Assembly: GCA_965202955.1 (NCBI GenBank)
Contig: OZ241871.1
Coordinates: forward strand, 4,030,001-4,094,000
DNA: 64,000 bases
Reading direction: 5' to 3'
Source: Bin5 sp034422415
GTDB taxonomy: Bacteria > Chloroflexota > Anaerolineae > Caldilineales > Caldilineaceae
A model generated the notes under the pieces. That model did no database searches and was not told where the DNA came from. It saw only the letters and a program-made list of their open reading frames with translations. Shown here one piece after another: positions 17,540 through 26,939 of the stretch. Position 1 is the stretch's first letter. Every line of letters begins with the position of its first letter. The position numbers and the translations under genes are program-made.

Positions 17540-18739
17540 TTGGTTTGTGCTCAGTTGCCTTCAATTCCCCCTGGTTCCACCATAGGTGTCTTTGGCAGCG
17601 GCCAGCTGGGCCGCATGCTGGCCCTGGAAGCCCGAAGAATGGGCTATCGACTGCATACGCTTTCGCCCGAGCGGAATAGCCCTACCGGCCAGGTCGCTGA
17701 CCGCGAATTCGTCGCGGCCTACGATGACCGCGACGCGGTGTTGGACTTTGCGGATGGGGTGGACGTCGTAACCTTTGAATTCGAAAACGTTCCGGCCCTC
17801 GTTTCCGAACTTGCCGAGTCTCTGGGCGTGCCAGTCCGTCCTTCCGGCCGAATTCTCCATGCCGCCCAGGACCGCCTGCGCGAGAAAGAAACTCTCAGCC
17901 AGGCCGGTCTGCCCGTCACCCCTTTTCGTCCGGTCGAGACAGCCTTCGACCTGCACGGCGCGGTTGATGAGATCGGTCTTCCCGCCATTCTCAAAACCTC
18001 CGCTTTCGGGTATGATGGCAAAGGGCAGCTGTTACTAGAGTCCGAGGCACAACTGGACGCGGCGAGGCAGATTGCCGATGGTCAACAGTGTGTGCTTGAA
18101 GCGTTTGTCGAGTTTTCGTCAGAGCTTTCGCTCGTTGCGGCTCGCGGCATTGACGGGTCATTTGCTGCCTATCCAGTCGTTGAAAACCGGCACAGAAATC
18201 ATATCCTGGACCTAACGATAGCCCCCGCGCATGTCGATTCAGAACTCGTTCGCGGAGCCAAGGCCCTGGCCCGGCAACTGTTTGAACTGCTCGACGTCGT
18301 CGGTGTTCTGTGTATCGAATTTTTTCTCAAGCCGGACAATCCAAGGACCCAGGACGCGACCAATTCCGAGACGGGTTCAGTTGATCGCTTGCTGATAAAT
18401 GAGATCGCCCCCCGGCCCCACAACTCCGGCCACTGGACGATCGAGGGCGCCGCGACAAGCCAGTTTGAGCAACAGCTACGCGCGGTCTGCGGGTTGAGAC
18501 TTGGCTCAACTGAGCAGTTGCGCCCGGCAGTTATGCTGAATCTGCTTGGGGACCTTTGGGTTGATGGTGAACCGAACTGGTCGGCACTTTTCCGATTCCC
18601 GGAGGTCAGTCTGCACTTGTACGGCAAACGGGAACCCCGTCGAGGCCGCAAGATGGGCCATTTGACAGCAACAGGTCTTTCGACTGAAGTCGCTCTGGAA
18701 ACAGGACTCGCTGCACGTGCGGCACTGCAGAGGAGCTGA
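17540..18739 (+). CDS. purK: N5-CAIR synthase PurK
   Basis: ATP-grasp enzyme that carboxylates AIR to N5-CAIR. It has 399 residues. Nucleotide-fold start GVFGSGQLGRMLALEARR near residue 16; ATP-grasp motifs KTSAFGYDGKGQ and NEIAPRPHNSGHWT. TTG at 17540 is proposed as start. It lies 4 bases after the purE stop, with GGAGAG about 8 bases upstream, and no ATG is available before the glycine-rich motif. The close spacing means translation coupled to purE. Confidence 0.92.
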   Translation: MVCAQLPSIPPGSTIGVFGSGQLGRMLALEARRMGYRLHTLSPERNSPTGQVADREFVAAYDDRDAVLDFADGVDVVTFEFENVPALVSELAESLGVPVRPSGRILHAAQDRLREKETLSQAGLPVTPFRPVETAFDLHGAVDEIGLPAILKTSAFGYDGKGQLLLESEAQLDAARQIADGQQCVLEAFVEFSSELSLVAARGIDGSFAAYPVVENRHRNHILDLTIAPAHVDSELVRGAKALARQLFELLDVVGVLCIEFFLKPDNPRTQDATNSETGSVDRLLINEIAPRPHNSGHWTIEGAATSQFEQQLRAVCGLRLGSTEQLRPAVMLNLLGDLWVDGEPNWSALFRFPEVSLHLYGKREPRRGRKMGHLTATGLSTEVALETGLAARAALQRS

Positions 18740-18836
18740 ATGAACAGCGCTGTTGAGTAATGCCATCGCATTGGGGATTGTCGCCTAGCGCCAGCTAATG
18801 GCGCGAACGCTTTATGGCCCGTCTGGAGGTGCAGCC

Positions 18837-20255
18837 ATGGCACCGTTTGACTCGCCCCGAGAATCTTGCGGCGTATTCGGTATCAGCGCGCCGGGAAAGG
18901 ACATCGCCCGGCTAACCTATTTCGCCATCTATGCTTTGCAGCACCGAGGCCAGGAGGCTGCCGGAATCGCCACCTGCGACGGCAAAACTGCCCACGTTCA
19001 TAAGGGACTTGGCCTTGTCTCCCAAGTGTTTAACGAGGACAACCTGAGCCACTTGCGAGGCCATTTGGGAATAGGCCACACGCGCTACTCGACGACAGGA
19101 TCGCCGCGGTTGGGCAACACGCAGCCCTACATTCTGGAGACGCTTGATGGCCCCCTCGGCATCGGCCACAACGGCAATTTGGTCAACGCTCCCCAGTTGC
19201 GCCGCCAACTCCTGGAGCGGGGCGTGGGCCTCTCAACATCGACTGACAGCGAACTGATAATCCACCTCTTGGCCGGCGCGCGCGGCAACTGGCTGCAACG
19301 AATCCGCCAGGTGATGACGATAGCCGAAGGCGCCTATTCCCTGACGGTCCTTACCAGGGAGGCGGTCTACGGCGTTCGTGACCCCTGGGGTCTGCGTCCG
19401 CTCGTGTTGGGAGAACTGGAAAACGGATTGGCCCTGGCTTCGGAGAGCTGCGCCTTTGCCACCATTGGCGCCCGTGCAGTTCGGGAAATCGAACCCGGCG
19501 AAATTGCCGTCATCGACAAAGACGGATACGAGATTGTCCAAGGCGTGCCCGCGGAGAAGGCCGCTTTCTGCACTTTCGAACAGATCTATTTTGCTCGACC
19601 TGATAGTAGATTGGGCGGACGCCTTGTTCACCGCGTCCGGCAAGCGCTGGGCCGCCAGCTCGCACGCGAAGCGCCCGTCGATGCCGATATCGTCGTCCCC
19701 GTTCCCGACAGCGGTACCCCGCATGCCATCGGCTACGCCCAGGAAAGCGGCATCGACTACAGTGAAGGGTTGATCAAGAGCCGGTACATCGGACGAACCT
19801 TCATCCAACCGACCGACCAGCTTCGAAGGGACGGCGTGGCAATGAAGTTCAACCCTCTGTCGGACAATCTGCGCGGCCAACGTGTTGTGCTGGTTGACGA
19901 CTCAATCGTGCGCGGCAATACCAGCGGCCCCCTGGTAAAGCTCCTTCGTAACGCGGGCGCGTCCGAGATACACATGCGCGTCGCCTGTCCTCCTATCAGG
20001 TATCCCTGTTTCATGGGCGTGGATATGGCGAGCCAGGCGGAACTGATCGCCGCGCACAAGAGCCTTGAGGAGATCAGAACCTACATCGGCGTCGATTCTC
20101 TGGCCTACCTCAGCGTCGAAGGAATGATGAATACTCTGCAGGCCGAGGACGGCTACTGCAATGCCTGCTTCACCGGAAGTTATCCATTTGAAACGCCTCT
20201 CCTCGAAATGGAGCTGAAGGAAAAAGAGAAGTTTGCAACGGTCCTGGGGAGTTGA
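18837..20255 (+). CDS. purF: Amidophosphoribosyltransferase PurF
   Basis: First committed step of purine synthesis: PRPP plus glutamine to phosphoribosylamine. It has 472 residues. The catalytic Cys11 (RESCGVFG) is preceded by a short propeptide that must be removed. The glutaminase NTN domain contains YALQHRGQEAAGI and GHTRYSTTGS; the C-terminal PRPP loop VVLVDDSIVRGNT lies near residue 350. Late cysteines (ACPPIRYPC, YCNACFTG) fit the Fe-S containing type. GGAGG 7 bases before ATG 18837 sets the start. Feedback inhibition by nucleotides is known for the family. Confidence 0.95.
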   Translation: MAPFDSPRESCGVFGISAPGKDIARLTYFAIYALQHRGQEAAGIATCDGKTAHVHKGLGLVSQVFNEDNLSHLRGHLGIGHTRYSTTGSPRLGNTQPYILETLDGPLGIGHNGNLVNAPQLRRQLLERGVGLSTSTDSELIIHLLAGARGNWLQRIRQVMTIAEGAYSLTVLTREAVYGVRDPWGLRPLVLGELENGLALASESCAFATIGARAVREIEPGEIAVIDKDGYEIVQGVPAEKAAFCTFEQIYFARPDSRLGGRLVHRVRQALGRQLAREAPVDADIVVPVPDSGTPHAIGYAQESGIDYSEGLIKSRYIGRTFIQPTDQLRRDGVAMKFNPLSDNLRGQRVVLVDDSIVRGNTSGPLVKLLRNAGASEIHMRVACPPIRYPCFMGVDMASQAELIAAHKSLEEIRTYIGVDSLAYLSVEGMMNTLQAEDGYCNACFTGSYPFETPLLEMELKEKEKFATVLGS

Positions 20256-20356
20256 CGCGCGCTCCACAGTTCGTCCACCATGTATGCACGCGTAGTTGAC
20301 ACCGCCTGCACAGAGGGTCTCCTGCAAGCAGAGATTCACACATAGCTGGCTACACA

Positions 20357-21658
20357 ATGAAGATTCTTCTAATCGGCTCGGGTGGCAGAGAGCACGCGCT
20401 GGCGTGGAAACTGTCGCAGTCCGCCCACGCCGGTCGCATCTTCGTTGCCCCCGGTAACGGAGGCACTGCAACTGTCCCGGGCTGCTGCAATGTCGCCATC
20501 GATGCAGATGATCTCCCCGCATTGCTCCGCTTCGCACGGGAAAACGCAATTGATTTGACCATCGTGGGACCGGAAGCTCCCTTGGTCTCAGGCCTTGCCG
20601 ATCAGCTTGCCGCCGAAGGGCTGCCCGTATTCGGTCCCAGCGCTGCCGCGGCCCGGCTGGAAGGCTCGAAGGCATTCTCCAAAGTCTTTATGAACCGCCA
20701 TGCCATCCCAACCGGCTGGGCGCGCGTCTTTACTGATTTCGAAACTGCGGCCGACTTTGCTGTTGGACTGGACTCCCTTCCGGTAATCAAGGCCAGCGGA
20801 CTGGCCGCAGGCAAAGGCGTACTTCTGCCCGAAAGCAGCGATGAGGCAATCGCCCAACTGCGCGCCATCATGGTTGAACGGCGCTTTGGAGATGCCGGCG
20901 ATACTGTGCTGATCGAAGAGAGGCTGTTCGGCCCGGAACTTTCCGTGCTGGCCTTCTGCGATGGCAAGGAGCTCCGGCTGATGCCGGCCGCGCAAGACCA
21001 CAAGCGACTCCTGGATGGCGACCTCGGGCCAAATACAGGGGGAATGGGCGCGTTTGCCCCTTCTCCCCTGGCATCTCCCGAATTGCTGACAGAGGTCAAG
21101 CAGACTATCATGCGCCCCGCGCTGGCTGCAATGAGTGCCGAAGGCGCCGCCTACCAGGGCATCCTGTACGCAGGCCTGATGCTGACCGACTCCGGGCCGA
21201 GAGTTCTCGAGTTTAACTGCCGCTTCGGCGACCCCGAAGCCCAGGTTATCCTGCCGCTGCTGGATACCGACCTCCTCGAAGTGATGACCGCGTGCGTTCA
21301 TGGCCGCCTCGCCGACTGCGTTCTTGACTGGTCGGCCGGATCTGCGGTGACGGTTATAATGGCTTCGGGCGGTTATCCGGAGGCCTACGAGACCGGCAAG
21401 CACGTCACCGGTTTGCCATCGGGGGCGCTGGGCGAAGATGGAGCATTCGTATTTCACGCCGGCACCCGTCTTAGCACGGCGGCCGGACGCGACGGAGAGG
21501 TTTTCACAGACGGAGGACGCGTGCTTTCGGTCACAGCCAGAAGAGCAACAATCGCAGAGGCCGCCGCCGGCGCCTACCGAACCGTCGAATGCATCCACTT
21601 CGACGGCGCGGTCTGGCGCACCGACATTGGTCAGGATCGATCGCGGGGCGAAAGGTGA
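20357..21658 (+). CDS. purD: Phosphoribosylamine-glycine ligase PurD
   Basis: ATP-grasp ligase that joins glycine to phosphoribosylamine to make GAR. It has 433 residues, normal length. The start MKILLIGSGGREHALAWKL is diagnostic. The ATP-grasp part includes VIKASGLAAGKGV, NTGGMGAFAPSPL and EFNCRFGDPEAQ with metal-binding acidic residues. It is the last purine gene of the cluster, 101 bases after purF. The HMG-CoA reductase gene follows 121 bases later. Confidence 0.95.
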   Translation: MKILLIGSGGREHALAWKLSQSAHAGRIFVAPGNGGTATVPGCCNVAIDADDLPALLRFARENAIDLTIVGPEAPLVSGLADQLAAEGLPVFGPSAAAARLEGSKAFSKVFMNRHAIPTGWARVFTDFETAADFAVGLDSLPVIKASGLAAGKGVLLPESSDEAIAQLRAIMVERRFGDAGDTVLIEERLFGPELSVLAFCDGKELRLMPAAQDHKRLLDGDLGPNTGGMGAFAPSPLASPELLTEVKQTIMRPALAAMSAEGAAYQGILYAGLMLTDSGPRVLEFNCRFGDPEAQVILPLLDTDLLEVMTACVHGRLADCVLDWSAGSAVTVIMASGGYPEAYETGKHVTGLPSGALGEDGAFVFHAGTRLSTAAGRDGEVFTDGGRVLSVTARRATIAEAAAGAYRTVECIHFDGAVWRTDIGQDRSRGER

Positions 21659-21779
21659 TCTCGCCGGGTTGACCAGCGGAGTCAGCCGCGATTCTCCGGA
21701 TCAGTTACTACAATTCCAACTCTCCTGACGCAAGTTACTTTTCCATTCTCTTTCCCAAAGACATAGACCGGAGGGCACA

Positions 21780-23327
21780 ATGGCTCTGATTCCTTCGATG
21801 TTGCTCAAACGCCTCTATACGTACGCAAGCCTGGAGAATACAGAGGACGGCGTGCGGTTTTCGATCAAGAATCGCCTGAGCGACGCCAAACTGACCGCCT
21901 TCCACGGCATCAGCATAGACGAAAAGGAGGTTGCTGCCGACGCATTGTCGCTGGATTTCGGCGACGGACAGGCTTTGAGCCCCGACCAGATCAACAGCGG
22001 CTCGCCGATCGACTTTCCTCTGCGCAAAGAGGTATTCATTACGGCGCAGATCCCTCCGCTTGAAACGGGTCATCATACCATACAGATTGGAGTCCAGACC
22101 TCTCCGTTTGGACGAATTCAGTTCACAGTCGATGACGCCATTTCGGAAAAAGTGGATGCGCCCCGTATTCCCCGCGACAGGGACGACGACTACAGCGACA
22201 GCGCAATCCGCGCACGCCAGACTTTCGTTAGCGAATACACTGGGCATTCGCTCGAACACCTCTCGCAATACTCATTCGACCCGCACATCGCGCAAGGGAA
22301 CATCGAGAATTTCACGGGCGCCGCGCAGGTTCCCATCGGTTTTGCCGGGCCACTGAAAGTCTGCGGAGAGCACGCTCAGGGCGACTTTATCATACCACTC
22401 GCCACCACCGAAGGCACGCTTGTCGCATCCTATAACAGGGGCATGAAACTGCTCAATCAGTCCGGCGGCGTCAAGTGCACTGTAGTGGCCGACGCAATGC
22501 AGCGCGCGCCGGTCTTCGTCTTCGAAGATGCGCGCGGCGCACGCGATTTTATCGAGTGGGTTGACGAGAATCTGATCCCCATTCGGGAGGAGGCTGAGGC
22601 CACCTCCAGCGTGGCCAAGCTCGACAACATCGACCCGTATCAGTCCAACAAGTTCGCCTTTCTGCGTTTCAATTACCAAACAGGAGACGCCGGGGGTCAG
22701 AACATGGTGGGCCGCGCAACCTTCGCTGCCTGTTCCTGGATTCTGGACCATTACGACGGACAGGAGATCAAGCGTTTCTATTTGGAGTCGAACTTCGCCA
22801 CCGACAAGAAAGCGTCACAGGTGAATATCATGCGCACGCGCGGCAAACGGGTGACCGCCGAGGCGATCATCCCCCGCGATGTCTTGATCCAGAATATGCG
22901 TGTGATGCCCGAACAGCTCTTCTATCACTACGGGGTTGCCAACATCGGCTCGATTTTGGCAGGAGTGAACAACAACGGACTGCACTCGGCCAACGCCATT
23001 ACCGCGATATTCATCGCTACAGGACAGGACGTGGCGAATGTGTCCGAGTCATCCGCGGGTCTGATCTACGTAGAGCTGACCGAGGAAAAGGATCTCTATA
23101 TTTCAATCACGATTCCATCTTTGATTGTTGCCACCTACGGCGGTGGGACCGGGCTGGCAACGCAGAGGGAGTGCCTTGAACTGCTCGGATGTAGGGGAAA
23201 AGGGAAGGTCTACAAGCTCGCCGAGATTGTTGCCGGAACTGTCCTAGCGGGAGAGCTTTCGCTGGCGGCGGCGATCAGCTCGCTTGACTGGGTCAGCAGC
23301 CACGAAGAGTACGGGCGAAATCGTTGA
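21780..23327 (+). CDS. hmgA: HMG-CoA reductase, class I type, with an extra N-terminal domain
   Basis: Reduces HMG-CoA to mevalonate, the committed step of the mevalonate route to isoprenoids. It has 515 residues. The first ~130 are a beta-rich domain of unknown role (YTYASLENTEDGVRFSIKNR near the start). It has no membrane helix, unlike eukaryotic and archaeal reductases with membrane anchors. The catalytic part from about 165 has ENFTGAAQVPIGFAGPL, the catalytic Glu in TTEGTLVAS (near 210), Lys in ATDKKASQ (near 341), Asp in GQDVAN (near 414) and the late His in SSHEEYG (near 506). The GGAGG-type site before the ATG is good. Confidence 0.93.
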   Translation: MALIPSMLLKRLYTYASLENTEDGVRFSIKNRLSDAKLTAFHGISIDEKEVAADALSLDFGDGQALSPDQINSGSPIDFPLRKEVFITAQIPPLETGHHTIQIGVQTSPFGRIQFTVDDAISEKVDAPRIPRDRDDDYSDSAIRARQTFVSEYTGHSLEHLSQYSFDPHIAQGNIENFTGAAQVPIGFAGPLKVCGEHAQGDFIIPLATTEGTLVASYNRGMKLLNQSGGVKCTVVADAMQRAPVFVFEDARGARDFIEWVDENLIPIREEAEATSSVAKLDNIDPYQSNKFAFLRFNYQTGDAGGQNMVGRATFAACSWILDHYDGQEIKRFYLESNFATDKKASQVNIMRTRGKRVTAEAIIPRDVLIQNMRVMPEQLFYHYGVANIGSILAGVNNNGLHSANAITAIFIATGQDVANVSESSAGLIYVELTEEKDLYISITIPSLIVATYGGGTGLATQRECLELLGCRGKGKVYKLAEIVAGTVLAGELSLAAAISSLDWVSSHEEYGRNR

Positions 23328-23484
23328 ATCGAACACCTCAATCCCGCGCCTGTATGCTGAAATCTCTCCCGCCAGTTCTAGGTAGGGCCAGCCTGGCAAG
23401 AATAAACGCTGATACCAGTCCTGGAAAAGTACAAACCGGTAACAGCGTTTTCGATGGGCGACCTGTTGTCGTCACGCCCAGAGG

Positions 23485-23556
23485 CTGGGGGACAGGGATT
23501 CGAACCCCGAACGCCTGATCCAGAGTCAGGTGTTTTGCCGATTAAACTATCCCCCA
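23485..23556 (-). tRNA. tRNA-Gln (anticodon CTG)
   Basis: Minus strand cloverleaf: acceptor TGGGGGA/TCCCCCA, anticodon stem CCTGA/TCAGG with loop CTCTGGA (anticodon CTG), T arm with GGTTCGAATCC core, discriminator G. The T1-A72 first pair is a usual glutamine identity element. CCA is not encoded. It lies 92 bases downstream of gltX on the same strand, with its own promoter in between. Confidence 0.95.
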
Positions 23557-23578
23557 TCGGCAAGCACAGCCAAGCCCA

Positions 23579-23607
23579 ATCCTAGCACAAGCGACGAGTG
23601 AAGACAA
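23579..23607 (-). promoter_or_regulatory. Promoter of tRNA-Gln
   Basis: Minus strand: TTGTCT (23607-23602), a 17-base spacer, TAGGAT (23584-23579). The start of transcription would fall about 16 bases before the mature tRNA. Confidence 0.55.
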
Positions 23608-23648
23608 GAATCAGCCGCAGTAGAACTGCATGCACAACTGACCCTTTC

Positions 23649-25178
23649 CTAGCCTTCCTTCGCCTCCAGTTCTTCCAGCGCCAGTTTCGCTCGCCCGATG
23701 CGGCGCAGTGTCTCCCCTCTCCCGAGCGCCTCGATACTCTCGAAAAGAGGAGGCGACACCTTTTTGCCGCTGATCGCCCCGCGAACTGGTCCAAACAAAC
23801 TTCCCGCCTTCACCTCTAGCTCATCAGCCTTTTCTCGAAATGCCCCCTGAATGGAATCTGCCGTGAACGGCTCGACTGACGCCAGCAGCGAGGCCCCGGC
23901 CTGCAACATCTGGATGCTCCCGGCCGCGTCCATCTTCCGCCCTATCAGGAGTTTCGGCTCGGTATAGCTGATCTCTGCAGAGTCTTGAAAGGCCCAGTCA
24001 AGCCAGTCGGCGGCCTCGTCGAGCCGCTTGATACGCTCCTGGATGACAGGCACCAGGATGTCCAATCTGCGGTCCCTTGCCAGGTCGGCTTCAGGCAGAC
24101 CCAACTGGCGGCTGAGGAACGGTATCAGCGCCGACTTGAGTGCGCCCGGCGTCATCGCGCGGATGTACAAGCTATTGAGCCAGTCCAGCTTCTCATAGGG
24201 AAGGGTCGCCGCCGACGGGTTGATCTCCTCCAACTGAAATCGGTCAATCGCCTCTTCGCGGCTGAACACTTCCTGAACAGGATCAAAATTCCATCCTACA
24301 TTTGTCAGAAAATTGAACATTGCGTCGGGCAGATAACCGGCATCCTGGAACTCATGCACAAGCGCCATGTACTCCTTGCCTGCTACCGTTTTCTTGCGCT
24401 TGCTCATCTTTCCCTTTCCGCTGGGGTCCAGAATGACGGGAAGATGAACGAGCACGGGCATGTCCCAATCGAAGGCGTCAACGATCAGCTTGTGGAGCGG
24501 CGCGGTCGCCAACCACTCCTCGCCGCGCAGCACGTGGGTAATCTGCATCAGGTGATCGTCTACCATCGCCGCCAGGTGATAGGTGGGGAGCCCGTCGGCC
24601 TTCAATACGACCTCATCCTGCAGCTGTCGATTGTCTACCTGGACCTCCCCGCGCAAGAGATCGGTGAAGACGGTGACGCCTTCCTCAGGCACTGCAAATC
24701 GAACGACCGAAGGCAGCCCAGCGGCTTCTCGCTCAGCTCTTTGCGCTTCGGAAAGGCCGCGGCACTGCCGGTCGTAGCCGGTCGCTTTGCCTTGGCGCCG
24801 CTGCTCTTCCCGCATCGTCTCAAGCCGTTCAGGCGTGCAGTAACAGCGGTAGGCCCGGCCGCGATCGATTAGGTTCTGTGCGTGCTTCCTGTATACCTCC
24901 TGCCTTTCCGACTGAACGTAGGGCGCGTGAGGCCCGCCGGTGTCGGGGCCTTCGTCCCAGTTCAACCCAAGCCAGCGCAAGCCTCGCATCAGGCTGGCAA
25001 CACTTTCCGGTTCGAATCGCTTTCGATCCGTGTCTTCGATTCGCAGGATAAATCTGCCGCCGGTCTTGCGCGCCCAGAGCCAATCAAAGAGCGCTGTCCG
25101 CAGTCCCCCGAGGTGCAGATGCCCGGTCGGGCTGGGCGCGAAACGCACCCTGGCAGCACCATTGCTTATCTTATCCAT
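23649..25178 (-). CDS. gltX: Glutamyl-tRNA synthetase
   Basis: Class I aminoacyl-tRNA synthetase charging tRNA-Glu with glutamate, and possibly tRNA-Gln if non-discriminating. It has 509 residues. The first signature is RFAPSPTGHLHLGGLRTAL (residues 11-29, HIGH equivalent HLHLG); the second is GKMSKRKKT (KMSKS equivalent) near 257. The C-terminal anticodon-binding helical domain is complete. ATG 25178 follows AGAGG; the frame upstream to 25244 has no support. The absence of a glutaminyl-tRNA synthetase in the window does not decide whether Gln-tRNA is made by GatCAB transamidation. Confidence 0.95.
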   Translation of the reverse strand: MDKISNGAARVRFAPSPTGHLHLGGLRTALFDWLWARKTGGRFILRIEDTDRKRFEPESVASLMRGLRWLGLNWDEGPDTGGPHAPYVQSERQEVYRKHAQNLIDRGRAYRCYCTPERLETMREEQRRQGKATGYDRQCRGLSEAQRAEREAAGLPSVVRFAVPEEGVTVFTDLLRGEVQVDNRQLQDEVVLKADGLPTYHLAAMVDDHLMQITHVLRGEEWLATAPLHKLIVDAFDWDMPVLVHLPVILDPSGKGKMSKRKKTVAGKEYMALVHEFQDAGYLPDAMFNFLTNVGWNFDPVQEVFSREEAIDRFQLEEINPSAATLPYEKLDWLNSLYIRAMTPGALKSALIPFLSRQLGLPEADLARDRRLDILVPVIQERIKRLDEAADWLDWAFQDSAEISYTEPKLLIGRKMDAAGSIQMLQAGASLLASVEPFTADSIQGAFREKADELEVKAGSLFGPVRGAISGKKVSPPLFESIEALGRGETLRRIGRAKLALEELEAKEG

Positions 25179-25407
25179 AACTTTGCCTCTGATGGATTCC
25201 GGTTTCCATTCAGCGCACAAAGAACGCCCGCAAAAGCCTATCACAGGCCCTGAGAACCGTCAACGCGTTGCCTGTCGAGGTGAGGAGAAGAGAAGAGCTC
25301 AACAACCTATCCGCCCAACATTGAGGATGTGACGGTGCTGCAGCATATGGACTGGGCGGCGTCTCTTTCAGCCTCGGAACAGCCGCGGGGTAGGGCACAA
25401 ATTGGAA

Positions 25408-25436
25408 TTGCGAAGCCTTCATTCCTCGGCTATACT
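25408..25436 (+). promoter_or_regulatory. Promoter for the unit starting at 25511
   Basis: TTGCGA (25408-25413), a 17-base spacer, TATACT (25431-25436): a good sigma-70 match 75 bases before the first gene. The rest of the 332-base gap between gltX and this unit shows nothing else recognisable. Confidence 0.6.
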
Positions 25437-25510
25437 TGTCACACTTTATCTTATTTCAAATCCAACGGGCGTGACATCTGCGTAGCAAACGAACAGGAAT
25501 CGTCTAGCAC

Positions 25511-26935
25511 GTGAACTACCAACCTGTCGGTTTCGAAATCGCTACGGGCGCGGTTGCTGCAGTGGCGTCTGCCCTCGACAATCGCTTTCACCACCCGGCG
25601 GTCAATTCGAGACTGGGACGGCAGATTGCACTTCTGAAACTGTCGTCAGGCATGCCCCGCAGTTGGAGCGCAGGCATGGCGGCCCGGGCAATGGAAGGCC
25701 GGCCCCATAGCAAATCGCTCACCTTTAACCTGACGACTGCCGACCTGGCACAGTGGAACGTCGGCCAATACGACAGGCTCGATCCTGACAGGCGGTTCGA
25801 CACAATTGTCATCGGCGTGCCTTCCGGCGCCACGGCCCATCTCTGCGCCTGCCTGGGGGCACCACTTCTCGCCGATAGCCTTCCCATCAGCTTTGCGTCT
25901 CGCGGCAAGCCGGACGACGTTGCCGGATACCAGCAGCGCAGCGTCGACCTTCTCACCCCCTTTCTAAACCACAATCCCGACCTGCTCGCTGTCAGCCTGT
26001 TCGATCCCATCCACGCCAGGCGGCAGATCAGGCGGTCCGTCCAGATCTATCTGAAGTTGGCCGTATTGCCGGACCAGTACCGGCGTTTCATTCGCGAACG
26101 GCTGATGCCCGGCGGCTCGATCTTGTTGTTGTCCTGTTCTTCGCGGTGGAGCCAGTATGAACTCGGCGCCCGGCACAGACTTCAAATTGGTAGCCACGGC
26201 GGCTTCACTGACCAGGAGTTCATCCGCGGGACGCCGTGGCTCGATGACTGGCTTCATGAAGTAGGCGGCGTGCAACGCAGCGGCTGGCGCCTCTCGCGGC
26301 ACTGGACTTATCAGCCCGAGGCCCAGTGGGGATCAATCACAGGTTTCGCGACCAGCGTTCGCACTTTCGCTGCAGACGTCAACATACCTCTACATTCGTT
26401 GGACTTCGCCTCCGTTGACGAGATTAGCCGCATGGGATTCTACGCTTGGCAATGGTTGTATTACCTTCTGCAAATACAGCCAGGAGCAGTTCTCGTCGAG
26501 AGCGGTCCGCAGATGAATCCCGTAATCGGGCGACGCAGCCCCGTGCTCCCACTCTGGATGCCGTCCACCTGCAGCCGGAGTCATACGCTCTTGCAGACGA
26601 CCTTGCCGGATTTTCCACCAGAAATTCCTGTACTCTTCCAGGCTTGGCCCGCCGGCCATTTGTCGCCGGACGTGATCCCCGCCAAGATCTGGAATACCAC
26701 GCTTTCGGGGCGCCACGGACGATGGCTGGGCGGGAATCCGCTCCGCTTCCCCAACGATTTCTCAACGATCGAGAAGATGACACCGGCCATCGAAGAATGG
26801 AGCCAACGCCATCCTATCAAGTTGCACCGTTCTCTCCGCTGCGACGAACTAAGTGAACTGAGATCCATTCTGGCCCAGTCTGCCGAGCAACCTGATCCCG
26901 GTGGTTACTCGCCGATGGAAAGTGCAGGGGGATAG
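25511..26935 (+). CDS. Uncharacterised 474-residue protein
   Basis: A soluble protein without signal or membrane helices. Rossmann-like stretches are visible: RRFDTIVIGVPSGATAHLC (near 94) and RLMPGGSILLLSCSSRWSQY (near 200). The second resembles the late strand of SAM-dependent methyltransferases, but no GxGxG motif is present. The C-terminal third is proline- and tryptophan-rich. The start is GTG at 25511. It is the first gene of a tight run (4 bases to a TIM-barrel isomerase, then an SMP-30 lactonase) behind a strong promoter, so a role in sugar or sugar-acid metabolism is plausible but unproven. I do not recognise the family. Confidence 0.65.
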   Translation: MNYQPVGFEIATGAVAAVASALDNRFHHPAVNSRLGRQIALLKLSSGMPRSWSAGMAARAMEGRPHSKSLTFNLTTADLAQWNVGQYDRLDPDRRFDTIVIGVPSGATAHLCACLGAPLLADSLPISFASRGKPDDVAGYQQRSVDLLTPFLNHNPDLLAVSLFDPIHARRQIRRSVQIYLKLAVLPDQYRRFIRERLMPGGSILLLSCSSRWSQYELGARHRLQIGSHGGFTDQEFIRGTPWLDDWLHEVGGVQRSGWRLSRHWTYQPEAQWGSITGFATSVRTFAADVNIPLHSLDFASVDEISRMGFYAWQWLYYLLQIQPGAVLVESGPQMNPVIGRRSPVLPLWMPSTCSRSHTLLQTTLPDFPPEIPVLFQAWPAGHLSPDVIPAKIWNTTLSGRHGRWLGGNPLRFPNDFSTIEKMTPAIEEWSQRHPIKLHRSLRCDELSELRSILAQSAEQPDPGGYSPMESAGG

Positions 26936-26939
26936 CTTG

